A stretch of 64,000 bases of DNA from Ypsolopha sequella. Lineage: Eukaryota; Arthropoda; Insecta; Lepidoptera; Ypsolophidae. Of this stretch, positions 10,338 through 21,100 are shown piece after piece. A program made the position numbers and the translations under genes. The notes under the pieces are model-generated. The model saw only the letters and a list, made by a program, of their open reading frames with translations, did no database searches and had not been told where the DNA came from. The stretch covers positions 1 to 64,000 of the forward strand of contig CAKOHE010000030.1 in assembly GCA_934047225.1 (NCBI GenBank). Reading direction: 5' to 3'. Numbering within the stretch: position 1 is the first letter of the stretch; every line of letters begins with the position of its first letter.

Positions 10338-11216
10338 TTAAATAAAAAAGCTTTGTTGCATTTGAGTACATTTTCGCCAAAAAGATAGCCTATTCGTGGG
10401 TATTTCAGTAATGTCAGGTTCTGGATAAGCCATTAAGGGAGCACCCGTTAGAAAGTGACCTGGCGTCAGATATGACATGTCATTTGGATCTGACGACATA
10501 GCAGTTAAAGGCCTAGAGTTTAAGATACCCTCGATCTGGACTAACACTGTATTGTATTCCTCATAGGTCAGAACAGTATTTCCAACTACTCTCTTTACAT
10601 GATATTTAACACTCTTAACACCAGCCTCCCAGAGGCCAGCCATCACAGGACTATATGCCGGGATGAAGTTAAAATTAATCCCAGAATTACTAGCAAAATT
10701 TTGAATTTTATTTTGATGCAATGTAGAAGATTGCAATTTATACAAATCATGTAATTTATGGCTTGCTGATTTGAATGATGCTCCATTATCACAGTAGCAT
10801 TCACTTGGTTTGTTGCGACGTGCTATAAACCGTTTAAAACAGTTTAAAAAGTTCTCAGTGGTCATGTCTGATGCCAGCTCAATATGCACAGCTTTGGTTA
10901 CAAAACATACAAAGATTATAAAGTAACCTTTTGTTATTATCGGTCTACGAACACGAGCAAACTGCATTAAAAATGGTCCAGCATAATCCATTCCGACTTT
11001 ATCAAATGGGCGAGCTTCACGAACTCTATCAGAGGGCAATGACCCCATCAGCTGTGATGCAGCTTTAGCTTTCAGTTTAAAGCACGTCACACATTTGTGT
11101 ATTACATTTTTTATTTCACTTATAGCATTTATAAGCCAATAACACTGATTCAAATTAGCAAGAATTAACTTTTGACTTGCATGCATTAATTCCTTATGCT
11201 CATTATAATAATTCAT
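10338..11216 (-). pseudogene. BEL/Pao integrase core
   Basis: Carries the zinc-binding CVTCFK pair and the DDE integrase fold: GMDYAGPF (first Asp), CYCDNGASF (second Asp) and GLWEAGVKSVK (Glu), followed by ILNSRPLTAMSSDPND and LTPGHFLTGAP typical of BEL/Pao. The acidic triad looks intact. Both ends meet frameshifts, so it is no longer part of one polyprotein. The enzyme would insert the element's cDNA into the genome. Confidence 0.9.
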
Positions 11217-11500
11217 TTTGTTATCATAGACCCTTTTACTAAAATTATCGGATGTCTTTGAGAATAAGGAAGGTCTGAATTTTGTAATCTACCGCCAACA
11301 CGCATTATATTTTGGTTATCCAAGAACGGATTTAAAGAACTCAGACTTTGATTTTTTATTGGCTTATTAGCTTTCAGGCAAGCAATTTCAGAACTATAGT
11401 TCCTGTGTTGATCATATCTTATGATTTTTTGTAAAGCATTTTTGAGCTTATAAGGTGTGAGCAAGTTATTTAAGTTTCTGTCCTCTATTCGGGACTTAAA
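11213..11500 (-). pseudogene. BEL/Pao integrase N-terminal segment
   Basis: Reads SRIEDRNLNNLLTPYKLKNA and continues to NIMRVGGRLQNSDLPYSQRH, the usual block just before the integrase zinc-binding region. It is out of frame with both neighbours: a one-base shift near 11490-11500 and another at 11213-11220. Confidence 0.78.
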
Positions 11501-11901
11501 ATTATTGTAAAATCTATAAATCCACCCATTACCTTTTTTGTGAGTTTAATGTCTGAAAATCGTGCAAGACATGTATCTATTTGATTTTGGTTTGAATTGT
11601 TCGACAGATTATTTGAAACAGCTGGATGACAAGCTAATTTAAGCTGTTCATTGCAATTTTCTTTTAATTCTGGTATATTAACCAGATTTTTGGTGACATT
11701 TGTGTCAAAGGTGTAATTTGGATCGCATAAAAATTGCGGTCCATTCCACCACAACTTTGAATTTTCAAGATCGTGTGGTTCTATACCTCTTGACAGAAGA
11801 TCCGCAGGATTCTCAGACGTGTTCACATACAACCAATTAGACTGAGGCACTAATTTATTTATTTCTTTGACTCTATTAGCTACATAGGCATTTAACCTCA
11901 T
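11485..11901 (-). pseudogene. BEL/Pao RNase H end and linker
   Basis: Begins in the RNase H domain: YVANRVKEI, then WLYVNTSENPADLLSRG and WWNGPQFL, the standard end of BEL/Pao RNase H. The upstream RT and early RNase H are missing. Only about 100 bases separate it from the protease-containing segment, where several hundred codons are expected. Confidence 0.82.
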
Positions 11902-11998
11902 AGGTTCGTCTTGTCAATAAAACACATTACTTGGTAACTGCTCCACTTTATATTTAAATTACACTAGCGACCGGTTTCGTTATACTAACATCTTCAGG

Positions 11999-13531
11999 CT
12001 ATTGTATTAGGCGAAAATGTATTTCGTCTATTTGTTTACATTTGTGATGTGATGGATGACAAACATTCATCTGTAAAACTACAGACCTGTCGGGTACAGC
12101 TTGGATGTGTGCAGCTTGTTTTTTTGTTGGTTGTTGAGGCAACGCTCCAGCCTCGACATGACCAAAGCGAGTGGCAACTAAGTATGGCCCACTAGGTGTA
12201 ACAGGAAGACGGTCTCTCAGTAAAGCCTGGAAAAACACATTACAATCCAATAAAATACCTATCTCGCCAGGTTTGTCAAATTTTTTATCAGCAAGCTGAA
12301 CATAAGAGGGTATATTGAAGTCACGCATATTGACTTTTGTTTGTGGTAAGTTACAAGTTATGCTATCAACAACAGAACAATTGATGTCAATTTCATGGTC
12401 ACTCACTGATGAACGAATTGAAAATGTTGCTTTCCGCTTAATATTGCTAGAAGTTTCACAAACTCCAACAACCATACTCCCTTCATCAACAATTTTACAG
12501 TCAATTTTATCAATGAGACTGGATAACCCAAAACATACTCGAGAACCTGTATCAAAAAGTGCACGAACAAGAATATCCTTGCCGTCCTTACCTTTAACTC
12601 TCACCATCACAGTGGGGAGAACAATTTGAGTAGAACTCATATTATTTAACAGAGTCACAGCAGCAGATTCACCATTAGACTTTGGCTCCTTTACCCCATT
12701 TTCAACTTTATCACTAACATGTAATAAGGAATTGTGATCACCTTTACATACAGAGCACTTAAAATTGTATTTGCATTGTCCAACATGCTCATTGAGACAT
12801 ATTTTACAAATGCTGGGTCTTTCCTCTACAAATTTTAATATTTGTAGCTCAGCAGTAAGTTTAAATTTAGGGCATGCATACAAGTTATGATTGTCATTGC
12901 AGTACTTACATTTTGTGGCTACATGATGGTGATTCTTTTTAATTTTAACAATGCTATGATGGCTAGCATAGTTTGTTTTGCTCCCTGAAGCTTGTGAAGC
13001 AGGACGCACATTGGCTGTCGCTGCTCGCTCCAGACCTAATGCTCTTTTCTGTAAGAAAATCATCAAGTCTTTCAGTGTTGGCATTGTCTCAATATCTTTG
13101 TCTTGATAAAATGAGCGCACTGTGTAAGAATCAAGTTTTCTTTGCAGAATGCAAATGAGGATAGTACCCCATGTTTCCGAATTAGGTTCAAGAGATTTCA
13201 AAGCATCTAAATTTTGGCTAAATCCCGAGACAAACGATCGCAAAGCTGCTGCTGTACTCTTTATTACAGGCGGTAGATCTAAGATTTTATTCACATGGTA
13301 AGCAATTATCTCCGCCTTATTATCATAGCGCTCCTTGAGCGATTTTAACGCAACATGGTAATTTTCCGCTGTTAACATTAAATTTTTTATATTTTCATAG
13401 GGTTCTCCTCTGAGAAACGACCTAAGATAATAAAATTTGTCACAATCCGACAAATCTTTCCTATTTCCCACAACACTGTTGAATAAATTCATAAATGGAA
13501 CATACTTAATCTGATAAATCTTTCCCATCAA
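11999..13531 (-). pseudogene. BEL/Pao gag-protease segment
   Basis: The first ~200 codons are the gag-like domain (FYYLRSFLRGEPYENIKNL … LKDLMIFLQKRALGLE). A Cys/His-rich region follows (CKYCNDNHNLYAC, CKICLNEH, CKYNFKCSVCKGDHN). Then comes the retropepsin-like domain with VRALFDTGSRVCF holding the catalytic Asp, and GILLDCNVFFQ. It ends with a run normally leading to the RT domain, but stops instead. It overlaps the upstream gag ORF in another frame at 13506-13531. Confidence 0.88.
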
Positions 13532-13895
13532 AAGTATTAATTTGAATTTTTGGCAAATCTGTCATGGCATTATTTGAATTTACTGGAGGTGAGACTGACG
13601 ACACTGCAGGCCCAGTCGGCGAGGGAATGAGTTCTCGGATGCGGCTATTTATTTTCGCCATTGTCTGACAATACTTTTCTTCATAGTCCGCAATGTCCTC
13701 AGCCTGAGCCTCATCCATCACTTCTACATCAATATTGAGCTGACAATATTCCCTAAATGAAGCAGCAAGAGCGTCACGTTTTGTAAACAGATAGTCTATA
13801 AGCTCACCTTCATAGTTCTTGTTGTGACTTCTCGTTATGCAGGCCTTAGCCTGGCCTCGCGCGGCGACAAGACGCCTAATCTCCTTCTCGGCCAT
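13506..13895 (-). pseudogene. BEL/Pao gag N-terminus
   Basis: Starts MAEKEIRRLVAARGQAKACI, typical of the N-terminus of BEL/Pao gag in insects, and ends INTFDGKDLSD where the frame is lost. The next segment repeats GNRKDLSD in another frame, so a small indel or local rearrangement near 13500-13530 is likely. The start codon at 13895 is preceded by an open leader of about 550 bases back to the LTR. Confidence 0.8.
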
Positions 13896-14129
13896 AATTA
13901 TTTATACTGAATCACTTTATAACACTTTTATACACGAAACCGGCCGGCGAAATACAAAAATAGCTGACATAACCGCCAGCGCCACTACCAACACGCCGCC
14001 GTTTGTTTGTTGACAACTTGCTTTGCTTGACAGGAAAGAGATGCGTTCCAAAATAAATTTTCAGTGCAGTCTGGAGGCGTGTGCTCCACAATGGCTGTCG
14101 CACGACAAACGCTCACAGACTTCGGACGG

Positions 14130-14290
14130 AATTATGTGCAGAATATGGTCTGCATGAACTCAACGGCACAATGGCAGCCGCGAGATTTTTTTAAAAAGGC
14201 AAAAATTACAATGCAGAATATGGTCTGCATGAACTCAACGACACAATGGCTGCCGCGAGATTTTAAAAAGGCAAAAATTTCATACCTTTT
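14130..14290. repeat. About 72-bp tandem duplication in the BEL leader
   Basis: The block gcagaatatggtctgcatga … ccgcgagattt … aaaaaggcaaaaatt occurs twice in a row. It lies in the untranslated leader between 5' LTR and gag. Confidence 0.85.
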
Positions 14291-14371
14291 ATATTGAATT
14301 AATGATACCTTTACAGTAGATTAATTTTTCCGTAAGTATGTACTCCTTGCCACGATGAAAAGACTTGAAAG

Positions 14372-14446
14372 ACCAATATTTCTATGGCCACCTTTTTCTC
14401 GAAGGACCAATATTTCTATGGCCACCTTTTTCTCGAAGGAGCAATA
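14372..14446 (-). promoter_or_regulatory. Duplicated primer-binding-site region
   Basis: Read on the minus strand from the 5' LTR, a 34-36 base unit with TGGTCCTTCGAG (or TGCTCC… in the copy next to the LTR) followed by aaaaaggtggccatag occurs twice. TGG plus tRNA-like bases next to an LTR fits a tRNA primer-binding site. The LTR-adjacent copy carries a G-to-C change at the third base. Confidence 0.55.
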
Positions 14447-14784
14447 TGTCGGAGCGTCGCTGGTTCTTTAGTAAAACTCCGACATGAGATATTTGAAAGT
14501 GGACTGTAATTGATAGGATTTTAGTCTGAAAAGCACTGAATTATACGGAATCTACAATTTTAGTAAAGGTATACATTGTTTATATAAAAATTATAATATT
14601 TGGAGCAACAATAGCTTGCTCAGACGACATTTTCCGTCTTAGTGAAGAATAGTATCCCTCTATAATTTGTGGTGAAGAAAATGAAACGAAAAAACATCGT
14701 AGAACAAACTTTTGTTTCATAAAAAATAATAATTTAAAATTCAAATATTGCTAACAGCAAAAAGGTTTTATGTACTTTTGTACA
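14447..14784 (-). repeat. BEL/Pao 5' LTR
   Basis: Partner of 9459-9781. It includes an extra gaatagtatccctctataat block near 14648. For this minus-strand element it would supply the promoter. Confidence 0.88.
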
Positions 14785-15039
14785 GGGACATGGCTTCAGA
14801 TTACCATCAAATGCAAGTATATATACAGCAGAAGCCCAGGCAATTTATGCAGCTTTAGAATATATAGAATTAACTAACCTCAGTTTCAAGAAATGGTTGA
14901 TAATTTCGGACAGCATGAGCGTTTTAATGGCGCTATCAAATCCTACATACAATGGTAGCACAAACTATATTATTTACAACATAAGGCAAAAATGTAGCAG
15001 GCTTTGGCTCAATCAAGACAGAGAATACGTTTCATTTGG
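14785..15039 (+). pseudogene. LINE RNase H domain, 5' fragment
   Basis: Encodes part of the RNase H domain of a non-LTR retrotransposon: FRLPSNASIYTAEAQAIYAA (catalytic Glu region) and LIISDSMSVLMAL (catalytic Asp). The reading then drifts out of the frame that gives RFIWTPSH at its end, so one frameshift lies between about 14940 and 15020. The left edge abuts the BEL LTR; the right edge abuts the hAT element. It continues at 16293. Confidence 0.8.
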
Positions 15040-15172
15040 ACTCCATCCAGTGTTGGGAAATGGTTGGTGCGAAATTATGGTGTTTCCAAGCAAAAAAATA
15101 TTGTACTTTTGGGAGAATTATTGTATTTTTTCTGCATAGTTCTTTAATGGATTGACTTAGTTTTTGATACAG

Positions 15173-15254
15173 ATTACCCCTCTGAAAAAATGCAAGTGCT
15201 ACTTGCAAGAGGAAACAACTTGAAAATAAAAGAAAGAGCCACAATTTCTCTCAG
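15173..15254 (+). CDS. Exon-like segment inside the hAT element
   Basis: Bounded by gatacag and a donor-like gtatag, and open in the frame reading YPSEKMQVLLARGNNLKIKE then RATISL. Codon use looks coding-like. I do not recognise the protein. It may be a host exon captured by the element or decayed element coding sequence. Confidence 0.35.
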
Positions 15255-15434
15255 GTATAGAAAATTAATTTAAACAAACAGTTATGTGAATACTTGTACA
15301 GCAAAAAACTGCAGTTGAACATATAGGTACCTATGTATTATTATCACTTTTTCGTTACGAAGTTGGTTACAAACATTGTTTTTATCTAAGTTTACAAACA
15401 TCATTTCCACTATTGGAATGAAGAATATGTGTAG

Positions 15435-15630
15435 GTGGGAGTTACATACGGAATAGAAGCTCGCCCTCACTTTGGATCACCCGCAGATCAAGCTGCCACT
15501 TCAAAATTGATTTTTAACACACTCAGCAAAATATTACAAAGAAATAGACATAGACCGATACTAAAGAAGAACACACATTGTTTGCGCCCGTACGACGCTT
15601 CACAAACATTCTGTGTGTGTGTGTGTGTGT
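15435..15630 (+). CDS. Second exon-like segment inside the hAT element
   Basis: Open frame after a possible acceptor (gtgtag), reading TYGIEARPHFGSPADQAATS followed by a LIFNTLSKILQRNRHRP stretch, and running into a GT microsatellite. It has no motif that I know. Its phase does not match a direct splice from 15254, so either another exon existed or the boundaries differ. Confidence 0.35.
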
Positions 15631-16292
15631 GTGCGTCCAACAAGTTCTATTTGTTTTTTAGTTTATTAAATGTCATTAGTGTTTATTATCATAATGTGTT
15701 GTGGACTTTATCTTATAAGAAATAAGATTAATTTTAGTTTGTGTAAAGTCTCTTTACTTTGTGGTCTAAGGCCTGCGCGCCTAGCTACCGCAGTCTCGTT
15801 AACTCTGTCGGTACAAGCACTTGTCATTCAAATATTGTAAAATTTGTTTAAATCTTAAATAAGAAATTCGTTTCCAAAGTCCTTTTTTCTTGTATTTAAA
15901 TATCACTTTGTTCCGTCGTGAACACACATTCTCTCAGGCAAATTCTCCACTTTTGTTTTTAAAATTCATTCCAGTATAAGCAAAGGAAACGCAGCCCAAT
16001 CAGCCTATTACTTGGTACAATGGCACTGTGTAGGGACACAGAATAAATACATAGTAATAAAATAAATATATAGTTGAGTCAAAAAGGGTTTTCTCAAAGA
16101 TTAAGTGATGGGTTCGTTCATTTTGAAAATTTTAAAGTTGCTTGTCAATATATTGTAACTTTATTGTAAAAAATTTCAAAATAATGTACAAATGCGTACA
16201 ATAATGAGAAAGCTATGTTTTATGGTACAACTTGGTTTCGTATCACAAATTATTGTAAGAATACAATAATTATTGTACATTTCCCAACACTG

Positions 16293-16859
16293 ACTCCATC
16301 TCATATTGACGTTCCTGGTAACGAACTTGCTGATAAACTTGCCAGCTCTATAACTAAAAATCCTAATATTCATCAAATATCTATCAAAAATATTAAGTTG
16401 CCAGCTTCAGATTGCAAAACTGACATTAAGATGAATATTTAACTTCAATGGATGCTCCATTGGGAAGAAACAACACGAATAAAAGGAAAATGGTATAGTA
16501 ACATTAATTCGGATATCAAGAAACCATGGTTCATCACCGGAAAATATATACATAGAAACTTTTATACAACAACATGTCGTCTAAGAATTGGACATGGCAG
16601 ATTTAATGAACATTTACACAGATTGAAAATGATACCTTTCCCAAATTGTACATATTAAAATTTTGAAATCCAAACTTTAAACCACATATTTTTTTATTGC
16701 CCTCAATTTAATATACAAAGACTAGTATTAATTGATAATTTATTGAATATTTATAAAGAAGCCCTGGATGTCCCGCGCTCTATTCAGGAACTTCTCAAGA
16801 ATACAGAAACTTTTTACCCCATTTATAATTTTATCAAGAATACCATCGAAGTTATTTGA
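16293..16859 (+). pseudogene. LINE RNase H end and C-terminal domain
   Basis: Reads TPSHIDVPGNELADKLASSI, the end of the RNase H domain (last catalytic Asp). Then follow WMLHWEETTRIKGKW, RLRIGHGRFNEHL and, after a stop near 16656, NFEIQTLNHIFFYCPQF, a degraded version of the usual His/Cys C-terminal block. Stops at 16439 and 16656 show decay. Removing the hAT insertion and one copy of its duplication rejoins RFIWTPSH across the junction. The family is an APE-type LINE with RNase H (I/R1/Tad-like group). Confidence 0.78.
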
Positions 16860-17063
16860 AAAATAACAATACCGGAATTGACCCCTACATCACTGATTTG
16901 ACAATACGGATATGACCTAAAAATACTGGATTATAAAATGAATGAATCTTATAAATACGTTAGAAAAGGCAGTTTGCCTCGATTATAAAATACTGAAGAT
17001 TATACAATACAAAATTGAAGAAAGTAACTATGAAAGACAAGGCTTTTTAGCCTCGATTGTAAT

Positions 17064-17841
17064 GAGGGATTTTCTTTTTTCTTTTTTTTAATTCTTTCCT
17101 AGTCGCTGGATAGATGGCGCTGAACTTGGTAAGTTACTGCAAGGAACGGAACGCCACATCATTTTTTGATTATTTCACTTGGATGTAATTTTGAGATCTT
17201 AAAACGAAACGTAGATAAAAAATAATTAATGTCATTGTCACATCACATCGCAATATTCAATACAATTAAATTTTTATTTTGGCAAATGCAGCCGATGTCG
17301 ACTATTCTGCCAGTGTCACGTGATAAATTTTAAACGTGTTATGTATTCCATGAGAAAATAAGATCTAAAAGGTTGATGCTTTAGAACAATTTTTTATCAG
17401 AACAGAAGCCATAAACAAGTTTTTTTTTTATATATAAATTATGTGTCCCCATGTTATGGTGGATCAGCCACTGACGGGCAAATCATAGAAAGAAGTTCTA
17501 TACTAGGCAAATTTGATTACAACTTTGAAGTAATGGTAGATAAAAGCCTAAATGTTCAAGATATTTTCATGCCATGTGGAATTAAGGTTAATATGCCGTC
17601 GTTTTTCAAGAAAGGGAATCAAATTGGTTCGCAAACACTTCATCCAACTGGAAAGTAGCCAGCAAAAGAGTGACACGAATGTGTCAGTCAACCAACGAGC
17701 GTATGTGACGTAACGGAACGCAATGTTTTTTTTTTCCAACCGGTTTTGCTTTGGCACCAAGTAACGTAGTCAGTTCAACGCCATCTACAGAGTTCTTGGA
17801 AACGATGTTTTTTTTTTAATACTCAAAAAAGAAAACCTCTC
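17064..17841 (+). mobile_element. ISL2EU-type element, copy 1 (internally deleted)
   Basis: Inverted ends GAGGGATTTTCTTTTT and AAAAAGAAAACCTCTC are flanked by AT on both sides (17062-17063, 17842-17843), the target duplication of ISL2EU elements. Subterminal blocks such as ctagtcgctggatagatggc (left) and caacgtagtcagttcaac (right) recur in the copy at 54984. The interior holds only a DDE-domain fragment. It lies 230 bases upstream of the coiled-coil gene start. Confidence 0.82.
17443..17658 (+). pseudogene. DDE_Tnp_4-type transposase fragment
   Basis: The peptide YGGSATDGQIIERSSILGKF and VMVDKSLNVQDIFMPCGIKV then NMPSFFKKGNQI corresponds to the middle of DDE superfamily 4 transposases (S/TD…I…S, MADRGF-like, G..LN.PPF). 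The catalytic Asp of the MADRGF-like block is kept (VMVDKS). The rest of the transposase is missing. It was coded by the autonomous ISL2EU relative. Confidence 0.75.
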
Positions 17842-17899
17842 ATTACAAGCAAGGAAAAAAAACCAAAACATGACCAGGCAGTATGGGCTTAAGCTCTTA

Positions 17900-18068
17900 G
17901 CCTTTTCCATAAAGGAAAAAAAAATGACAAAAAAAAAAAAACAAAACAAGAAAAAATCCAAAAATACGACGCGCGCGCGTTTGCTTGCCGCCATTATTTT
18001 CGCAAAAGTTAGGATAAGATTTTTATTCTGAGGGATATAGGTAGGTAATACCTAATCATTTCCATAAA
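17900..18068 (+). promoter_or_regulatory. Probable 5' region of the coiled-coil gene
   Basis: The 230 bases between the ISL2EU element and the start codon at 18069 include a CpG-bearing patch (acgacgcgcgcgcg near 17967), unlike the flanks. No TATA box or initiator can be called with certainty. Confidence 0.3.
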
Positions 18069-18179
18069 ATGGACAACGCTAATATAAATAAAGTTGCAAG
18101 CAGGAAGCGAACAATCGAAGGAGCTGAGAAACTTTGTGAGAGAGTTTCGCGTGAAGCTGCTGAAATTATAAAATTGAAG
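18069..18179 (+). CDS. Coiled-coil gene, exon 1 with start codon
   Basis: ATG at 18069 in taaaATGG context opens 37 codons (MDNANINKVASRKRTIEGAE … EIIKLK) ending at AAG|gtaatt, phase 0. No upstream in-frame exon is needed. Confidence 0.8.
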
Positions 18180-21100
18180 GTAATTTTCCTTTAAAGGTTT
18201 TGTCTTAGAATATTTTTTGTTTATTTAATAAATAAAATATTTACTTGTACTTAAGCATATATAATACTTTGTATAATAGTACATTACGATACGAGAGCGA
18301 TGAAACGTTTTCTGACGACTGTGAGTTTGCGGCACGAGCCGAAGGCGAGTGCTGCAATCACACGAGTCGAGAAAAAGTTTCTCGCACGAGTTTCGTATAA
18401 TTTTTTATAGCACAAGTGCGGAAAATGCCGACTTTACGCACGCGCAGCGTGCGTAAAGTGGTCATTTTACGCACGGTGTGCTATAAACTTTATTATGACC
18501 ATCCGGTTTTACTGTACCTACTTTCCCACTTTTATCAAGACAAGTAATTAAAAATTCTGCATTTATTTGCAGGTTGGCCAAGACACAGCCTATTGGGACC
18601 TCAAAGAAAAGAAGCAGCAACTGGAGAACAATCATGAAAAACTTCAGCAGAATATGGTCGATGTTCAGATGCAACATGAAGCCATCTCCGGCCAATATCA
18701 AGATGAGCTGCGTTTGAGGCCTGAAACGTTGAACAAGTTCGTATCTTATGCCTTATGGAGCGTTCATAAACCACGTGGTTTCAATTTGTCCTCTTTTGAA
18801 ACTCTTTCTCCCCTCATGTAACCTACCGTGGCTTTGCCTGGACCCCCTCCCGGTCGGACCGGATTCCATACAAGGAGGGTGTCAAACGGGACCCCCGTCC
18901 TTTGTCTGTCTGTCTGTCTGTCACAGGGATCTACAGCTTCAGCCGTAATTTTTGGGGTTCCGTAGCCTTTTTTTTTTGACATTTTGACATTTAATTACAC
19001 ATTTTAAGGTTTTATTTTGAGAGTTAATTGACATTTATTACGCTATTCTTATGTTTATTATATTTTTTTATTTTTCCGTTACAACATTTAATACGACATA
19101 CAAAAGTCTCTTTTATTGGTAATTTTCGATGATAATGGTATCTCTAAGAAGCCAAGAAGTTTTGATGCCTTACCCACATACCTATATAATTTTGATCACT
19201 ACAAAAATAATATTGGTTTTTACAGCACGTAGTTGCAGTAGTTTGGAAATAAATAAATAAAACCCCTTGTGTTATGGACGCCACCACAACATTAAGCGCC
19301 GGTTCCTCCAATCATGTCCTAATTTGTATGCACTGGATATTGTTCTCACTGAATTTAAGTTAAAGTTAATGGACTGTATGTAATAAAAAGAAACAACACA
19401 ATATTGATCATATGTACCACTATTCACTCCGTCAGAGATCTCGCTTTGCACTGAGATAACTAGGTTTCTACCTAGATGCACTAAAACTGCATTTTCTAAA
19501 TGCACTATTTCACTGCACTCCTATGTGCATGCAATCCTAGATTCCTATTGGCACTGTGATTGAGCATAGGTTCCGGCTCATAGATATTACTATATATATT
19601 CCTATATATATAGTGTCACGTGTGTAGGTGATAAAGTATTAATACACACGCAAACAATTAAATATTAATTTATTAAAAAAAGAGAATATGTAAATTAGGT
19701 TAAGTTACTTAATATGTAATTTTTTTTTAAAAACAAGATGTGAGACGGTAAAAAAATAGTTTCTCAGGGTGAGGGTGGTTTCAGTCTTAAGTCTTTCTGG
19801 TTTTACCCGCACTGGCACTATACCGCACTTCCCTCGTATATGTAGTTGACCAAGTCGTGCAGTAGGGTTGGCACGACTGTTCCGGTTCGTGAAATCAAGT
19901 TGCTCAGTAGGTCTCCAGGCAGGCACTAGTTGCAGCAGTCACTGGATGAACTCAGCCGTAGAATTCGTAGATTCCGGTCAGTAGGTATTTTGTTCCGGTT
20001 CGTGAAACCTGGAATCCGGTTGAAGATTGGACCGTTACTAAAGTATCCAGTTGTTTCCCTTGACTGCAACATCTTTTGCTAGCAAGAATAGCAATTCGTA
20101 GAGGTAATGCGGCAAAGTGCTAATTACAATAAAATGCATCAATGATGTGGCAGTCAAGGTTTGAGCAGAAGGACATTGCTAGTGATAAAAAAATGAGACA
20201 GTGAATTAATGCTGTATAGATGCATATGAAATATTATAATGAAATGAAATTCTACTCGACTAATGAAATAATAATGTGTAAGCTAGCCCATAGATTTATT
20301 TAATGATTTACATGAATGTTATTATGATCATAGATTAAGAAAACAATAGTACTAATGGACGAGCTAGATAATAGATTTAAATTTAGGCACATACTATGAA
20401 CATGATATGAACTAATAACGATAACGTCGCCATTTCTACATGAAATTTAGCTACAATGACAGTAAACAATTGTGAGCAATGAAATAAAATTCAATATGTA
20501 ATACATACCAACGATAAAACACTTTTAGGCAAAAACATAGTTGGATGACATGACAAGGTCATGGCAGTAATCACGACGAGAAATTTGTACTTAGCAATTA
20601 AAGCAATAAACACACAACTTACCCAAAGTTGGGATAAGACACTATAACAGTATTCACAAATATACGTAGCAAAAGACAAATAAAAAAGAATTTGATAAAT
20701 CAGCCACAAAGTATTCGACCGTTCCGTAAAGGTCAATGCAAAGACAATATAACCACTTTGGGTCAATGGACGAAAGCGTTCTCCTCTCGCGGCTCCGAAA
20801 CGTTCTCGAGATTTGAATTTGAAATACGAGTTTGCACGAGTTTGACCGATCATTTACGAAGCAGCGTTTAGTATTTGCTTTAGTTAATTTTGGTTTTATT
20901 TTAATGTATATTTTTTAACAATAACACAATAACATGTCACAATAGTGACAGTACCTATTGTGACAACGTCACAATAGGTACTGTCACTACTGCACTACAC
21001 TGTGTAGCATTCGCTACAAGTATTCAACCTTTTTATATATTTTTAGTCTTTCTTTATCGTTGGCTGCTTTACTGAATTTTCGAATTCGAATAGTTAGAAT

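Larger units (their letters stand above)
9459..14784 (-). mobile_element. BEL/Pao LTR retrotransposon, RT-deleted
   Basis: A 5.3-kb element on the minus strand: LTR, leader, gag, aspartic protease region, RNase H remnant, integrase, LTR. The LTRs begin TG and end CA and share most of their sequence, differing by two indels of roughly 15-25 bases. The polyprotein has the BEL/Pao order and motifs, but the segment between protease and RNase H that should encode reverse transcriptase (with its YxDD box) is absent. Several frameshifts break the pol reading. The flanks (…aggtgt on the left, gggaca… on the right) do not form a target duplication, so the ends may have been rearranged. Confidence 0.88.
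15048..16292. mobile_element. hAT-type non-autonomous element with perfect 8-bp duplication
   Basis: Terminal inverted repeats CAGTGTTGGGAAATG and CATTTCCCAACACTG bound 1245 bases. The target duplication actccatc is perfect (15040-15047 and 16293-16300). CAGTG…TGGG ends and an 8-bp duplication are hAT hallmarks. No transposase is present. Subterminal inverted similarity (ttattgtac… near both ends) is also visible. Inside are two exon-like stretches and a (GT)n run (15611-15633). Confidence 0.88.

Noticed and set aside
20491..20853. 120-codon minus-strand ORF in intron 2
   Set aside because: No domain, no splice context and composition typical of AT-rich chance frames.
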